NCBI GenBank assembly: GCA_021234155.1
Contig: JAJEKV010000238.1
Coordinates: forward strand, 186,001 to 250,000
Length of the DNA stretch: 64,000 bases
Reading direction: 5' to 3'
Source: Isoetes taiwanensis
Lineage: Eukaryota; Streptophyta; Lycopodiopsida; Isoetales; Isoetaceae
Below, piece after piece: positions 34,598 through 47,962 of this stretch. The notes beneath the pieces are model-generated. The model made no database searches. It saw nothing but the letters and a program-made list of their open reading frames with translations, and was not told the DNA's origin. A program made the position numbers and the translations under genes. How positions within the stretch are numbered: position 1 is the first letter of the stretch; every line of letters starts with the position of its first letter.

Positions 34598-34719
34598 AGG
34601 GGTTTTTAACTTAGGATTTTGTAAATAGGGCACTGCCTATAGAGCTCTGCTCATAGCGGAAGTAAGTGGGCAATGCTCACATTTTGTAATTTGCCTCTAG
34701 TAATATAAATATGCCTCGT

Positions 34720-36002
34720 TTAGTCACTATCTGTGGTGTCAGAACTTTGTGGTGCATCTTGTGTAGAACTTTCTGTAGCTGTTGTATGAAATTGCTTAAG
34801 GCGAAAGCCATTAACCAGAGTAGGTAACGGAGTGCCATCTAATTCTGCCAGCTTGAAAACGCTGGGTTGTACCACTTGAACAATTTGATAAGGACCAAGC
34901 CATCTGAACTTTAACTTGCCCGAAAAATTTTTGTAACGAGAATCATAAAGAAGAACCTGCTTTGAATGTTTTTGTCTTAAGACGTTTGTCATGCAATGAT
35001 TTCTGCAACTGTTGTCCATGAAGAACATGAATGTAAGCATCTCGCCGAAGTTCATCCAACTGTTCCAATTGATAAACCCTTTCCTTGAGTGCAGCAGGTG
35101 GATTATGTGCTGTAGCAAATTGAAAACGGAGAGTCGGAAGAATATATTCAAAAGGCATGAGAGCTTCTTGTCCATAAACTAGTTTGAAAGGAGTGTGGCC
35201 AGTAGCGATTTTGAAACTGGTGTTGTAAGCCCAAAGAACAGTAGGCAACTTATCTTGCCAATCTGTGCGAGAAGCGTCACAAATTTTCTTGAGAATAGTG
35301 ATGAGAGTTTTGTTGGTGCTTTCAGCCAAGCCATTTCCTTGAGGATAGTAAGGTGTACTCTTCCGGTGTTGGATGTGAAGATAGTCCGTCGGCTCCTTGA
35401 TGGTATGATTGACAAAATGCACGCCACGATCACTAACAAGTTCCGTGGGACAACCAAAACGCGTGATGATGTGCGTGTAAAGAACCTTGGCTGTGCTGGC
35501 AGCAGTGTTGTCTGGAAGTGCACAAGCTTCCGCCCATTTGGTAGCATAATCCGTGATGACCAGAATATAGCGGGCATGGGTGTGCCACGCCGGTGGGTCC
35601 ATGGGCCCCACAAAATCCATTCCTCATTTGCTGAAGGGATATGGCGTGGCGACCGGCGTCAAGGGAAGAGCGTCACGGGCCGTGGGCTTTCCCACACGCT
35701 GACAGACGTCACACGTGCGAGCATAAGCGTGGGCATCTTTGAAGAGCGTGGGCCAGAAGTATCCTGCCAGAAGTATTTTGCGTGCCGTGGCGTCACCACT
35801 AAAATGACCACCACCAAGCCCGTCGTGGGCTTGTCGAACAAACCTCATGAGGGAGGACACAACGTCGGAGGACCATGTCTTTACCGCGTTTGTATAGATG
35901 GCCTGCAACCATGGTGTAGTCACGGACTTCTCTGAGAAACTGACGGCGGCGTGAGCAAAGCTTGTCTGAAGAGAACAAGGCACCCAAAGATTTAACTATC
36001 AT
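34720..36002 (-). pseudogene. Element A integrase with GPY/F C-terminus
   Basis: Minus strand: the HHCC zinc-binding N-terminus (HDGLGGGHF, then CDVCQ) is followed by the catalytic core with Asp in VITDYATKW, Asp in VSDRGVHF and Glu in GLAESTNK (the D,D-35-E set). The C-terminal GPY/F module reads LKFRWLGPYQIVQV. It would insert the cDNA copy into the genome. Defects: a frameshift near 35860, TGA in place of Trp at 35621-35623 (FSK, stop, GMDF), and a frameshift near 34950. The N-terminal edge is separated from RNase H by the 36003-43455 insertion; element C runs through the same point uninterrupted. Confidence 0.9.
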
Positions 36003-38452
36003 AGATAACCACTACAAAACCACTATGATAGTGGTTTTCCATGCAAAAATAATTTTCCCTAATAAATCCACCTATTATAGTGGTTTTTAGAATAGACCTA
36101 TGGTTTTGCATGCTAGTTTATACTCTTATGTGGTTAATTGAGACTGATGAAGGTTTTTATCCAGGTCTTTGCTACGAGTTTGGCATGTCATAGTGGTTAA
36201 TTATGCAATTTGCAACATTGAGAGTAAGAAAGTAATGCTTAATAGTTTTTTTATACATGTAGATGGTTTTGGGAGTGGTTTTAACTGGCAATACTTCACT
36301 GTTCATATATATGGTTTAACAAAGTTCTTTTATTTGCGATTTTTCATTTGGATTCTTTAAGCAAGCACGGCTTGCCAAAATGTTAGTGGTTTTTGACTAG
36401 AAATACTATAATGTTTCTAGACATAGTTTAACAATGTCTTTTTATTTGAGGTTTTTCATCGTAATTTTTTAGGCTAACATGAGTTGCCAAATTGTTAGTG
36501 GCTTTTAACATGGTTTGGTGGTCCTGTTGAGAAAGAATGCTAGTGGTTTTTTGTTAAGGAAGACATGGTTAGTACATGGTTTTACATCTAATTTCCTAGG
36601 GTAATATGATTCTAAACTTCTTAATGGTTTTTTACATGGTTTTGTTGGTCGGTCTTTGTAATGTAGTAGCTAACATGGTATGGTCGAGTTTTTTTTTTAT
36701 GGTATTTTATAGTGGTATTATCCAATCTTAATGAGCATATTTCGGGGGTATTAAGTACACCATTCTCTCCCTACATACTAATATCAAGGATGTTGAGGGA
36801 AGAGAGTTATGAATCAACATGTTGTTCACATTGTCATTTGTTGTAGTTGAATTCATTGCTAATAATCATCACCTAAATGAGCAGTGTGTCTGAATATCAA
36901 CCACCGGTTCAATAGTAAAAATGCATTTAGGTCTGGTTGTGTCTGACTATGAACCATTGATTCAACGATAACAATACATAGGTGCTCAATAATGTTTGAC
37001 GTTCAGTCTGTCATTAAAAAGGTTTGAGATAATGATATACATTTTGCTCTGGAGGGGAAGGAAGCCATAAATAGTTTCTATGTGTGAAAATAATTCAAAC
37101 CAAATTTGCCTTTTTCAACAAGACCATCATGTTGAAGTAGTTATGAAATACTTGTACTTCACTGAGTGAACCACTTAGTTATGCCATAACACATTTATGG
37201 CCTTCGAGTCTAGGCATATTAAACAGCATATTCCCTCTCACACAATCTGGGCCAGAAAATTTTTTAAGAAACTGATGTGGGGTGCTGATTACCTTAACAT
37301 TTAGCTATTTTTCCATTGAGTGTGGTGTTAGATTGATTTATTTTACCCTGCAACATATGTACGCTGAGGGGCAAAAATTAAGTCTCAAAACCACATAATC
37401 AGTGTGAAGACATCAAACTGATTTTGTAGTTGTGGATTTGCATTCATTATCTTTGGGTATTATTATATTAAATGTTAAAGTTTGTTTCTTCTAGATCATT
37501 TGTGATATTGAGAAAGAAACAAATGAAAGTAATTTCGGGTTAAATAATATTTTAATTCAATGATGCAGTTCATTCTTAAAAGCATGTGGTTTATGCACAA
37601 TCACAGTTATCTCGATGGCATACAACATGATTGGAAATAGTCTAGACAAACATAGTCTGACTGGTCTGGTATGTGAAAATAGGCGAATAGAAAACTCAGT
37701 CATGGCATGTGAAAATAGGCGAATGACCTGAACCAGGCAATTTAAAAACATTCCGTGGCATATGAAAACAGGTGAATAAAAGAGTAACCTAAATCAGGCA
37801 ACTGAAAAAACATTCTTCCCTCCTTCTAGTGCATAGGCTTTCATCTCTGCCAAAATTTGCATTAAGAAGACTTGATAGTCGCATTTTAAAGTTGCTCCAT
37901 GTGCCTATTGCCTTTGCCATCGTTGTTAACAAAATTCTAGAATGGGACTCGCAGAAACCAACAAACCGCCCGATAGATAGGCTTCTCATTCATCTCAGCA
38001 GATTTTCTACAATGGTGGACAGTGAGTAGCCGCCACATGCGAACTACCCACGAAAAATAAAGGGAAATCCAATTATATCATTTGGACCCCAAAAAAAATA
38101 CAATGCTAATAGATGAGTGGCTGATGTACCTGCCGAAATCTTATACCGGGATTAAAAAACCCCGCCCTTTCGGGTTTTCGAGGAAAAACCCTAGTGATAA
38201 GCCTTCGGTAAGGGGCTTAGACAAACGTAAGGCATAGAATCGCTCCCAAAAAACCCCCGCATGGAGAAGTCGAACAGATGATGCCGCTTCGCCCACAGTA
38301 TCGCACATCACCAACACAACAAACGAGACAACACAAACATACCGAGAGAATAGCATCACCCGGCCGGTGAAAAAAACATCACCCGGTGGTGGAAAACATG
38401 ATAAACGAAACTTGTACAAAATACAATAAACAAAGAAGGGGGGGAGGGTGGG

Positions 38453-38982
38453 TTCAAAGAGAATAAGGTACTGCTGAGAGAAGAGGAAGCACCGATGAGA
38501 CGTGGATGCAGAAACGCGCCTGAAATAGCGAACTCCCAACCAAAACGGGCATGCGCCGCCCGCATGCATGCACGACATGCATGCTCGTCCCATTCTAGAA
38601 TGGCGATCCGATGTCCGGATCGATCGCGATTCTAGAATGGGACTCGCAGTAAAACCAACAAACCACCGACTACCGAGAACTTCCTTACAAACTAGGATCG
38701 AGGACGAAGGTCACAGGACGAGGCCAAAGGCCGGAAAAGGATAGCAAGAAAGAAACGCCAAATTGGCTAAACCAGACAGGAAGAAGCCCCTCCCCTGCCT
38801 GGAAATAATTCAAAGAGAATAAGGTACTGCTGAGAGAAGAGGAAGCGCCGATGAGACGTGGATGCAGAAACGCGCCTGAAATAGCGAACTCCCAACCAAA
38901 ACGGGCATGCGCCGCCCGCATGCATGCACGACATGCATGCTCGTCCCATTCTAGAATGGCGATCCGATGTCTCGGATCGATG
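38453..38982 (+). repeat. Near-identical 170-bp GC-rich direct repeats
   Basis: 38453-38624 and 38809-38982 match almost perfectly, from TTCAAAGAGAATAAGGTACT to GCGATCCGATGT. Each ends in GCATGCATGCACGACATGC, ATTCTAGAATGG and a GGATCGAT palindromic stretch. A related ATTCTAGAATGGGACTCGCAG occurs at 37938 and 38630. Sequence at 37850-37935 also resembles 38984-39070, suggesting a nested insertion with its target. Confidence 0.8.
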
Positions 38983-39475
38983 CGATTAAGGAGGCTTGAC
39001 AGTAATATTTTAATGTTGTTTCGTGCCTATCAACCTTTTCATTTTGCAACACCATGGTTGTTAGCATTATAGCCTTGATTAATATGTAAGCTTATGGCCC
39101 ACCGATTACATGTTGCATTTCGTTTGACAAGATATCTATTATGACTAATTCACAAGACTCTTATAATGGTACCAATATGTTTGGCTCTGAAATAGAAGGT
39201 AGATTAATGTGTCGGGAAAGTATCCTATATACTCAATAACTAAATCCTCGTTCAAAATGCATTATAACTCAGTTCGACCAGGGAGGGATCCTCCTACTTT
39301 CCCATTCCTCATAAACAAATGGCAGGATCAAGATGTTCTGGCAAGCATTCAGAGCTCACCAAGGACTCGCCAAGGTTAGATTATTTGTCCCAAAAGATAA
39401 TCTTAAGTTGCTTATATTTGTATAATCCTCGAGGCCCTATCGGTTTGTTAGAAGGTCCAATGATTTATTTAAATA

Positions 39476-39745
39476 ATGAAGTGGGTCGACTTTAAATCGT
39501 GCGCCCAACTACTGTCCCGTTGTGGCATTCATAGAGCCCTATTTGAGGGGAAGTTTGTCCATGCACTTCTTGTCCAAACTGAACATGATAATTCCACATT
39601 TTTGGAAAACGTTCTTGCTCAGATGTATGGCAATTGTGGATCTTTATTGGAAGCCGAGATGGTATTTGAAAGGATTTTGCACAGAAATACAATCACTTGG
39701 AATATTATGTTTGGAATATATATACGTTCTTGCAGTATCCAATAT
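39476..39745 (+). pseudogene. Fragment of a PLS-type PPR protein gene
   Basis: An open frame of about 90 codons matches pentatricopeptide repeat proteins of organelle RNA processing. CAQLLSRCG, EGKFVHALLVQT, FLENVLAQMYGNCGSLLEAE, VFERI and TWNIMFG follow the family pattern (xxLLxxC, GKxVHAxxxxT, NxLxxMYxKCG, AxxVFxxM, SWNxMI). It covers roughly two repeats, with no start or end of a real gene and no targeting peptide. It lies inside the 7.4-kb insertion and is best read as a captured piece of host DNA. Confidence 0.8.
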
Positions 39746-39979
39746 GCAACACTTGATCGATATAGTTGCTAAACACCCAAGTTTAACTGTCTGTTTTATC
39801 AAAAGACAGTCTATGAGTGCTAATGTACAACCAGATACGTACCCATATGGAGGAAATGCACATATTGCCTTATTGCTCAAATTTGCATTGCGGATAACAT
39901 TTTACAAAACATGGCCCCTATGGTTGTTCATGCTTTATTGCAAGCAACATTGGAATATTGACAACTAAGCATGACATAG

Positions 39980-42020
39980 TTTTCTAAGGAAGTCGCTTAA
40001 ACAAGGTACTTGGTTATTTTACAAAATCCTTTCTCTATATGTGCACACTTTCATTGGTTGCAATAGATACTTATTATTTAATAATATTGGGACTTGCATC
40101 TCGGTCAAAGTGGTCTCTCTATTTATCCTATCTTAACCTTACAAATATATACATGCAACTTGAATGCATGAGTGCCACTTGGCACTAAATTAAATGAGAT
40201 TGCATGAATTTGTTACTTTTTGTTGTTTTTCACACTTTTGTTGCATCTACTAAAAATGCATACGCCCATATATGGGCATCGCCATATATTGCTCTTGGGT
40301 GCCTATGGTTGGCTAGACGGATTTGGCACCTTGAAGGTATGTTTTGCAAGTGTAGTTGTAAATGTTTAATAATGGACATGGTGATTTTAAAGGGCATTTG
40401 GCAATAGCACATTATGTGCAACATGTTTATGTACACGAGGCATCTTTGCCCTAAATATTTGGTTCATCTTTTTGGAACCCTAAGCGGCCAAAACCATCTG
40501 CGAACCCTAAATCCGAAATTAGGGTCGGCCCAGCTCACAATGCGGCGCCCAGCTTATCTGCTACTATGCTACAGCTTTGCCATAGCCGATTTGCAAGAAG
40601 ATCTGAGCATGCTAAGCATATTCTGGCAATTCTAGATATTCCCCATTTGATACTTGATCTATCTGCTGGATCTATCTTTTGCAAGCCCATCTACCAAGAT
40701 CGTTCTTGGGCAGCAGAATATTACCATGGCGAGAGCTCCTTGAAGTGCTTTGGAGGATTGAAACAATGTGGAGAACCAAAGGGTCTGCAAATATGACAGC
40801 CACTAATGCTAAAGTGATCAAAATTCTTAAAGGAGTGCTCTGATATACATCAATGCATATTGAGAAGCTGTGGAATACGAATCTGTTGATGTCATCCTTC
40901 CTTTAACTGATTTAAGTTGCAAAGGGCAAAGGGCGATAAGCCATGGAATTCTCTAGCTTACCTGATGCCCCTTGTCTAGTTACCGATTAATTTACTAACT
41001 TTGACATGGTTGGGTGCAGGTAACCGGAGTTCCATTTCCCTTACTCCATTATTTCAGTTTATTGATGTCTTTGGAGCGTGCTGATTCAAGGACCAGACTT
41101 AAACGTTTGTACAAATGTTAGTCTAAATGTACTGCATAAACGGTATACTCCACTGCTTTTGTTTTTGGAATGCAAGTTATTTGAAAAAAGGCTGCTGATA
41201 CATACTCTGTCTACAAGCTATGCATTATATATGCTCTTGCTTTATATTCTAGCCCTCGGGAATAATGTCTACCTTCTTTAAAAACTAGTTTTTCGTAAAA
41301 AAATTGCATGTCTGTCCCTTTTTAAAGGTCGTTCTGCTGTAATCCTACATGTAGCAAAGGTTTAAAACTGCTTATGCATTTTTCAATATGTTACGTAATA
41401 TGTGAAGCACATAAGCAGTCATGGCATGATTGGCACATTGTTGTTTCGATGTGCTTAGACAAAATGAACATAAATGCATGTTGTATATCTGCTTGAACTT
41501 CATTTACTTCGATCTAGCATAGGAATAATCATTAAGGAAAGCTGTTAGCTATTTGTCATATGTTTTGTGTTATCTGCACTACCAGTGGCATTGAAAAGCA
41601 AGGATGCAATGGTTTCGGCCTGGAAAATGGTCTATTCTATACATTACATGGCAAAACTATATGCTCTTGAATACTGCATAATTGAATACAGCTTATTTCT
41701 GATATTAGAATCCTAAGTAGGCGTGGTTCCGTGGGGCTCCCCATTGATTGATAATGGGTCTGATAAGCCTTGGCCTCTGGGAGGTTAAGGCAAAACTGGC
41801 TATATATTCATGGACTTCGGATTACTGGTTTAACTGGTATGGGCCTCTGGAACCATTTGCCTACACAATTCCTCTTTTTGCATTTGATATGAAGGACAAC
41901 TATTACTCTACAAAGATAATCAGAGGACACTAATTCTTATAATCAGACAACACAAACGCTTTTAATGAAATGTAGTACTGCTTAAGAACTATTTCAAAAT
42001 GCTATGAAACCATCGAGGAG
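39980..42020. other. Interior of the 7.4-kb insertion without recognised genes
   Basis: No gene is supported. A more GC-rich, gene-like segment at 40455-40795 (open frames ending ..LKQCGEPKGLQI) has no recognisable domain and may be another captured host piece. Confidence 0.35.
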
Positions 42021-42029
42021 AAGCTTAAC

Positions 42030-42500
42030 TGCTTGGACGTGAAAAATAATCATGGTTAATAATCTTAACCACTAGGAGATCACTACATTTTAACTGCTTC
42101 TTGTAGTCTAATATTAAATGCTTGAATGTGAAAAACATGTATGCTTGATAGTCCTAAGCGCTAGGCATATGGACGCGAAAAACAATTATGGTTAATAATC
42201 TTAACCACTACGAGACCACTACATTTTAACTGCTTCTTTGTAGTCTAATCTTAAGTGCTTGGACGTGAAAAACATTTATGATAAATAGTCTTAACCACAT
42301 ATGAATAACATTTATGGTTAATGATCTTAACCAATAGGCATATGGACGTGAAAAATGTTTATAGTCAATAGTCTTAACCAGTAGTAGACTACTATATTTT
42401 AATGCTTGGACGTGAAAAACCTTTGTGGTTAATAGTCTTGACCACTAGGCCTATGGAATTGAAAACATTTATGGTTAAGAGTCTTGACCACTAGGCATAA
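42030..42500 (+). repeat. Subterminal direct-repeat array of the 7.4-kb insertion
   Basis: Roughly ten degenerate copies of a motif like TGGACGTGAAAAAC...TTATGGTTAATAGTCTTAACCACTAGG, with spacers containing GACCACTACATTTTAACTGC. Such arrays bind transposase in several DNA transposon groups. Confidence 0.8.
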
Positions 42501-43455
42501 ATGTCAAGAAACTATGTGGTCATAGAACACAAATGCATACATATATAATCAATAAGACTGCCCTTGTTTTCATTCATTAACCAAAAGTGCTTCAGATCAT
42601 AGAAAGGTAGTGATTTGTCATCATCACCATTGCTTGTATGATTGAAGAAATTATTAGGTCTTCAGTGAAAAGATCGCCATTCTTTCAATGCAGTAACTTA
42701 AGAAGCTTAACACTAGAAATTGTTTAGTGGTTTATCATTATTAACACGTACACTTTGAGTGGGAAGGTCGTCGTGCCTTTTATGCATTAATTGAAATGCT
42801 TTAGACTAGAAGCCATTAATGGATTACCAACTTTAATAAGTACTACAATACGTAAGAAACCATCCATAGTTCTTAATGGTTTTAGTCTATTAACTTGAAA
42901 TGCTTCAGACTACATAACATTACTAGTTTATTAATGATAACTATGAACCTGATGCATTACAAAACCATACACATTTTGAGCAAAACAATTATATCTAATT
43001 TTGATAAGCACAATAGTGCTTTAATAAAAAACCCTAAACACTTTGACTAATCAACTAATAGTGATTTATTGCTATTAACACAATTCAAACCGTGCAGGTT
43101 TACCATGAAAATTAGCCGGGCCAGTTTTCCACAATAACAAACCACAACAACTACCACATTATGAAATCACATGAATAGAGTACTACATTGAAACCACATC
43201 CACAACCATCATGTTATACCACATGGACAAACCGTACCCTAAAAACGATATAATGTACCACATCCACGTACCAACATATAATACCACTTTCACAAACAAT
43301 AGAAATAAGCCATTTACAATCATCATGATGTAATACCACCTTAACAAACCTTACAAGAAGACCAACTAGTTTAGCCACATATGGTTTTTAATGAAATTAA
43401 CCCCCAAACACCCATTAGTTTTGTAGAATGGTTTTCTAGTCACAACCATAGAAAA

Positions 43456-45505
43456 AACCACTGATCTTCGGGAGGAAGAGCACCAGTGAGAAGATATTGC
43501 GGAAAGTTGTGAAACCAATGGGGCGTGGCCGTGACCAGGAACAATTGAGCGTCTGGAAAGGCATCAGAAACACCCGTGGAGGGATCATCCGTGTGTATGC
43601 GTGAAAGATAATCAGGTACCACATGAGACTTGCCTGCCTTATGAACAATTTCGAAGGGAGCGAATTCTTGCAGAAGAAGGACCCAACGAGCAATTCTGCC
43701 CGTGGGCGTGGCTTTGTTGATCAAATAAAGAAGAGCTTGATGATCAACAAAGAACTTGATCTGGCTTCCCAGTTTAAGCCCAAGGCTTCATGTTCCGTGG
43801 CAGAGTAATTTCGCTCAACAGGATTGAGTTTCCGGCTGGCATAGCGGATTGGCTTGTCCGTGTGCTCATCATAGGCCTGAGAAAGAACAGCACCAATGGT
43901 AAATGCAGAGACGTCAACATGAACGTGGAAGGGCTTGTCCCATTGAGGAGGAACAAGTACTGGGGCCTGAGTAAGTAACAGCTTCTGAAAAGCAGCTTCC
44001 GCTTGGGGATTCCAAGCCCAAGTGGATTCATCACCCGTGAGTTTATGAATGGGGTCAGCTATAGCTGCAAGTCCAGGAATGAAGGTGGAATAATAATTAA
44101 CCTTACCCAGGAAAGAACGTGTCTCTTTGATATTAGATGGTGCTTGAGCCTTCAGTACACAACTGATTTTAGCGGGATCCATGGTGATGCCTTCTTTACT
44201 GACCACATGACCCAACAGAATGCCTGAGGTGACACAGAAAGTGCACTTCTCAGGATTGAGACTAATGCCAGATTCATCACATTTTTGAAAGACAAGCTCC
44301 AATTTTTTCAAGTGATCATCCATGGAGCTGTAGGCCGAAAAATCATCTTGAAAGATCTGAAGAAAAGGTTTATCCTTCATAAAGTCGTGAAAGACGGAAA
44401 GCATGATGCGCTGAAAGGTTGAAGGAGAGTTTGACAAACCAAAAGGGACCACCTTGTAAGCAAAAGTGCCCCACGGGGTGGTAAAGGTAGTTTTGAGTTG
44501 GTCTTCTTGCTTGATAGAGATTTGATTGTAGCCAGAAAAACCATCCATGAAAGAGTACATCTTATGACCAGCAACTTCTTCAAGAACCTGGTCAGTGAAG
44601 GGAAGCGGAAAGTGATCACGCTCCGTAGCTTGATTGAGTTTTCTGTAGTCCACGCAAACGCGGATCTTACCATTGTGTTTGAGAGCAATGACGATGGGGC
44701 TCACCCATTCAGAGTGTTTAACCTCATAAATCAGACCTGCAGCTAAGATTTTGTCAATTTCGGCCTTGACGCGGTCACGGTAGTTTGGGTTGAGCCGGTA
44801 CTGTCGTTGCTAGATGGGACGTGCATCAGGTTTGGTAGGAATGGTGAGTTCCCCCAACTCTTTTTTGATACCCCGAAGGTCTTTGTAGCTCCAAGCAAAA
44901 ATATGTTTGAACTTCTTGAACAGCGTCAAAGCGCGTGCTTTATAGGTGGAAGGAAGATTTGCAGCTAAGCGGACAGGTTGATTGTTACCAATGTCCACAC
45001 TTTCCACCGCTGGAGTTTGAATATGAGGAACAACCTCCGTGTCCTGAACCTGATGAGCAGGAGGCTGAAGCATGACGGGAGGAGCAGCATTTTGCGTAGT
45101 GAAGAAAAGAGGCTGCTGAGCGTCATCAAGCAAGGGTTGCTTCATGACGGCATGAACATCGACTGTCTCTGAAGAAGGAAGTGGATCCGAAAAATGATCA
45201 AGGCGTTGAATGCGATTGCAGGAAGCCAGGTAAGGGTCCAAGAGAGCCGCTACAGCCTGGTCCTGATCGAGCGTCATGTCACCCCAAGGATCAGCATACT
45301 CAAGGTAAGATGAGAGAGGCAGACCCGCTGGAGGAGCTTGAACATGATAAATATTTTGTGCTTCTTCAGAGTCAGTGTCAGAGATGGAAGGTTCAGCATT
45401 CTCGACAGAGATTAATTTGCCAGTTTCCAGATCCATTGTGGCATTGAGATGTCCATCAGTAATAACGAGTTGGTCCGTGGCCCAGTAATGAATACTCTTG
45501 GCCTG
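43456..45505 (-). pseudogene. Element A reverse transcriptase and RNase H
   Basis: Minus strand. A variable linker (44813-45505) leads into the RT: VSPIVIALKHNGKIRVCVDYRKLNQ, the fingers-palm region, then the catalytic box FQDD in FLQIFQDDFSAYS, where most gypsy elements have Y/F-[LIVM]-DD. The thumb (SFLGKVNYYSTFIPG) and RNase H (HVHVDVSAFTIGAVL, ATEHEALGL, VDHQALLYL) follow. It would copy the RNA genome into DNA. Defects: TAG at 44810-44812 just before the RT, and a frameshift near 43780 in RNase H. The reading ends at the 7.4-kb insertion (GALPPEDQW). The FQDD box is shared with element C, so it is a family trait and not damage. Confidence 0.9.
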
Positions 45506-47938
45506 TCAGAGAAAAGGTCTTCCAACCAGCATCTCATAATCACTAGGATCCTCTCCTGCTTTCCAAACTCCAAATTCCAAAGGGAATTTGAGATCACCAA
45601 TGCTGATATGGAGAAGAGGAGTGACGCCTTGAGGACGCGTGATATGGCCATTTGCCAACTTGATGTCATAAGGGGCACGGTATAATTGTTTGATGCCCAA
45701 CTACTTTCGGAGCTTATCAGTAATAAGATTGACAGCACTACCACCATCAATTTGAACATGATTGATGTGCTGATTGCCCACCGTGGCATGCACCGTGGGT
45801 GTTGAGGTCGCAACAGCGCCAACCAGAACCGTGGGGAGAGGTAACTGATCTTTGAGATCCGGACAGAGTTTCAAAATGGTGGCCCGGCTCAAGGGAATCT
45901 TGATCTTTACAAGTTCTTCCTGAAGTTCCAAAGGAACATGGGAAAAAGGGTCCGCAGGGTCCAGTGGAGCTGGAGTTTGTGGTAAGGAAGCGGAGGCTTC
46001 TTTGAGAAGCTCGACCTCAGCAGCAATATTTGGATATGGCTGAGAGCGTGCGCTGGTGGATGATGACGGCGCTGCCTGACGCTGCTGAGCCCGAGTGGTG
46101 GCGTGAACATTTGCCAAGGTTCTACCTTCCGCAGCCTGCATGAGTTTCAGAATACTTTGTCTCACTTTAGGCATGACGTGAGGCATGAGTTTGTCAAGAT
46201 CAGGCGCGAAGTGAACTTTTTTGTCATCTTCATGAGGGACTATTTCCACAGCAAAAGCAGGTTGCGTGTCATGAGGAATGATGGTCAAATGGCGTGAAGC
46301 CCGTGTGTGACGTGTGACTAGACCAACCCAATTGGACTGCTGGACGGGAGGGTTGAGAGCTTGATAAATCTCTTCTTGAGCTTGTTGATCCATAGGATTG
46401 GAGGTAGATGCAAATTGCTGAGGGCGCTGTTGTTGAGGCGGCCGTGGGGGCTTCCGCAAAACAGGACGGGGGCCTTGTTTACCGTTGGCCACCCACAGTT
46501 GATAAGCTGTGAGACGCACTGAAGCGGGTTGATTTGAACCTGGAAGTTGAACTTGAACTTGAGGAAGTTGAGGACACGCTGTGGTGGTGTGACCCCATTC
46601 ATGACAATGATAACATTGAGCTTTAGAAGGATCAAAGGGAGGACGGTTGCCTTGTCCCCGTGGCTGCTGAGATTGCTGCGTTTGTTGATACTGCTGCGGT
46701 TGTTGAGTTTGATATTGCTGAGGCGGATAGGACTGTTGTGGTTGAGGCGTGGTCTGGACTTGAAAAACCATCTTTTGCCTAAAAGGGGTAGGATGAGAAC
46801 GAGTGCATTCCTCCGTGGCGTGATTGCACATATTGCACCTTTTACAGTGAGGAGGTCCATTGGATGAGTTGCATTCATTCGCCAAATGGCCTTGATATTT
46901 GCAAAGATGACACCAAATCTGTGAGCATTGAGGATTTGTTTGCTGAGGCTGGACTGCATTCTGAGGAACCATGACGGGGGGCATGAAAGGAAGTTCCGTG
47001 AGAGCAACACCTCGAGAAGAAACATTGACCGAGTGATTGACTAATTCAATGGCCTGTTCCAGAGACTTGGGACGCAGGTATTCGGTCATTAGGCGAATGG
47101 CAGGAGGAAGGCCTTGCAGAAACCAGACGAGGATCTGGCATTGCGTGGGGTACTCCTGGAGTTTACTGACGAGAATGTGAAGACGATCCGCAAAGTCCCG
47201 AGCTGACTTCGTGGGCTCTTGCTGAAGGTCATTGAGTTGCTTGAGGAGTATCTGATCGTCGTCCGTGGTGCCATAATGAGACAGGAATGCGGTTTTCATT
47301 TCATGCCAACTTTGCTTCCAGTGGCTTTTGTTGGCCATTAACCACTGATGAGGGGCGCCTCTGAGCGTGGTCGAAAAGATATGAAATTTGAGTTGTGGTT
47401 GCGCATGACCATTCAGAATGGCCAAGGCTTCAAATTCCTCCATATGGGCTTGAGCACTCTGATCCAGAGGTTTGCCTTTAGTGTTGCCAAAAGTTGGATA
47501 AGTCAGCTTCAAATTATGAGTGGGAGAGGAAGGCGGAACGGATGCATAAACAGGTGGATTCGGTGGAGGATATGCAGAAGCATAGAGAGGTGGAACCGCC
47601 TGGGACTGAGAGCAAGGGGGTGGGACTGAAAAACCCGGTGGTCCATAGAAAGTAGCATCTGGTGGGGAAGGGCCTTGGGAGCCGTCCTCATTGGGCTGAA
47701 CAGGGGTATGTTATGGAGATTGCGGTTGTGAACAATGGCGACACACAGGGGGAGACCCTGGTCGAGAATGAGCACGAGGGGTAGGAGGTGCCGACTGAGC
47801 TCTGGAGCGGACACGGTCTCCCTCAATGTCATAAGCAGTATCATACATATCCCGAACAGCCTCGCGTCGTTGATGACGCTCCAGTCGAGCCGCCGTTTGG
47901 CAAAGAAGTTCTTCAGGAGTGAAACCTCGAGCAGACAT
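45506..47938 (-). pseudogene. Element A gag and aspartic protease
   Basis: Minus strand, from ATG at 47936-47938 (MSARGFTPEEL). Order: N-terminal Arg/Pro-rich region; capsid-like retrotransposon gag domain (AILNGHAQPQLKFHIFSTTL, APHQWL, FLSHYG, FADRL); Cys/His zinc knuckles (CHLCKYQGHLANEC, CKRCNMCNHATEEC, then CYHCHEWGHTTTAC); Gln-rich spacers; and protease around VQIDGGSAVNLI, with MLVGRPFL downstream. Gag packages the element RNA; the protease would cleave the polyprotein. The protease box is DGG where DSG/DTG is usual. Three in-frame stops: TAA at 47711-47713, TAG at 45701-45703 and TGA at 45506-45508. No frameshift was noticed here. Confidence 0.88.
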
Positions 47939-47962
47939 GATGGAAAGAAAAGAAAGACCAGA

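Larger units (their letters stand above)
36003..43455. mobile_element. 7.4-kb DNA insertion in element A pol (non-autonomous transposon, class unresolved)
   Basis: Element C (58141-58330) reads across this point without it, so it is a secondary insertion. The ends carry related but imperfect inverted sequence: ACCACTACAAAACCACTAT near 36010 and, reversed, AACCATTCTACAAAACTAAT near 43420. Short AAACCACT/AGTGGTTTT motifs abound at both ends, and a dense direct-repeat array lies near the right end. CACTACAAAA and subterminal repeats recall CACTA transposons, but no clean CACTA terminus or target duplication is found. No transposase is visible. It contains a PPR gene fragment and other gene-like segments, as in elements that capture host DNA. 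Confidence 0.65.

Noticed and set aside
36003-43455. Firm assignment of the insertion to CACTA
   Set aside because: CACTACAAAA occurs near the left end, but the right end does not give a clean partner and no 3-bp duplication fits the reading frame.
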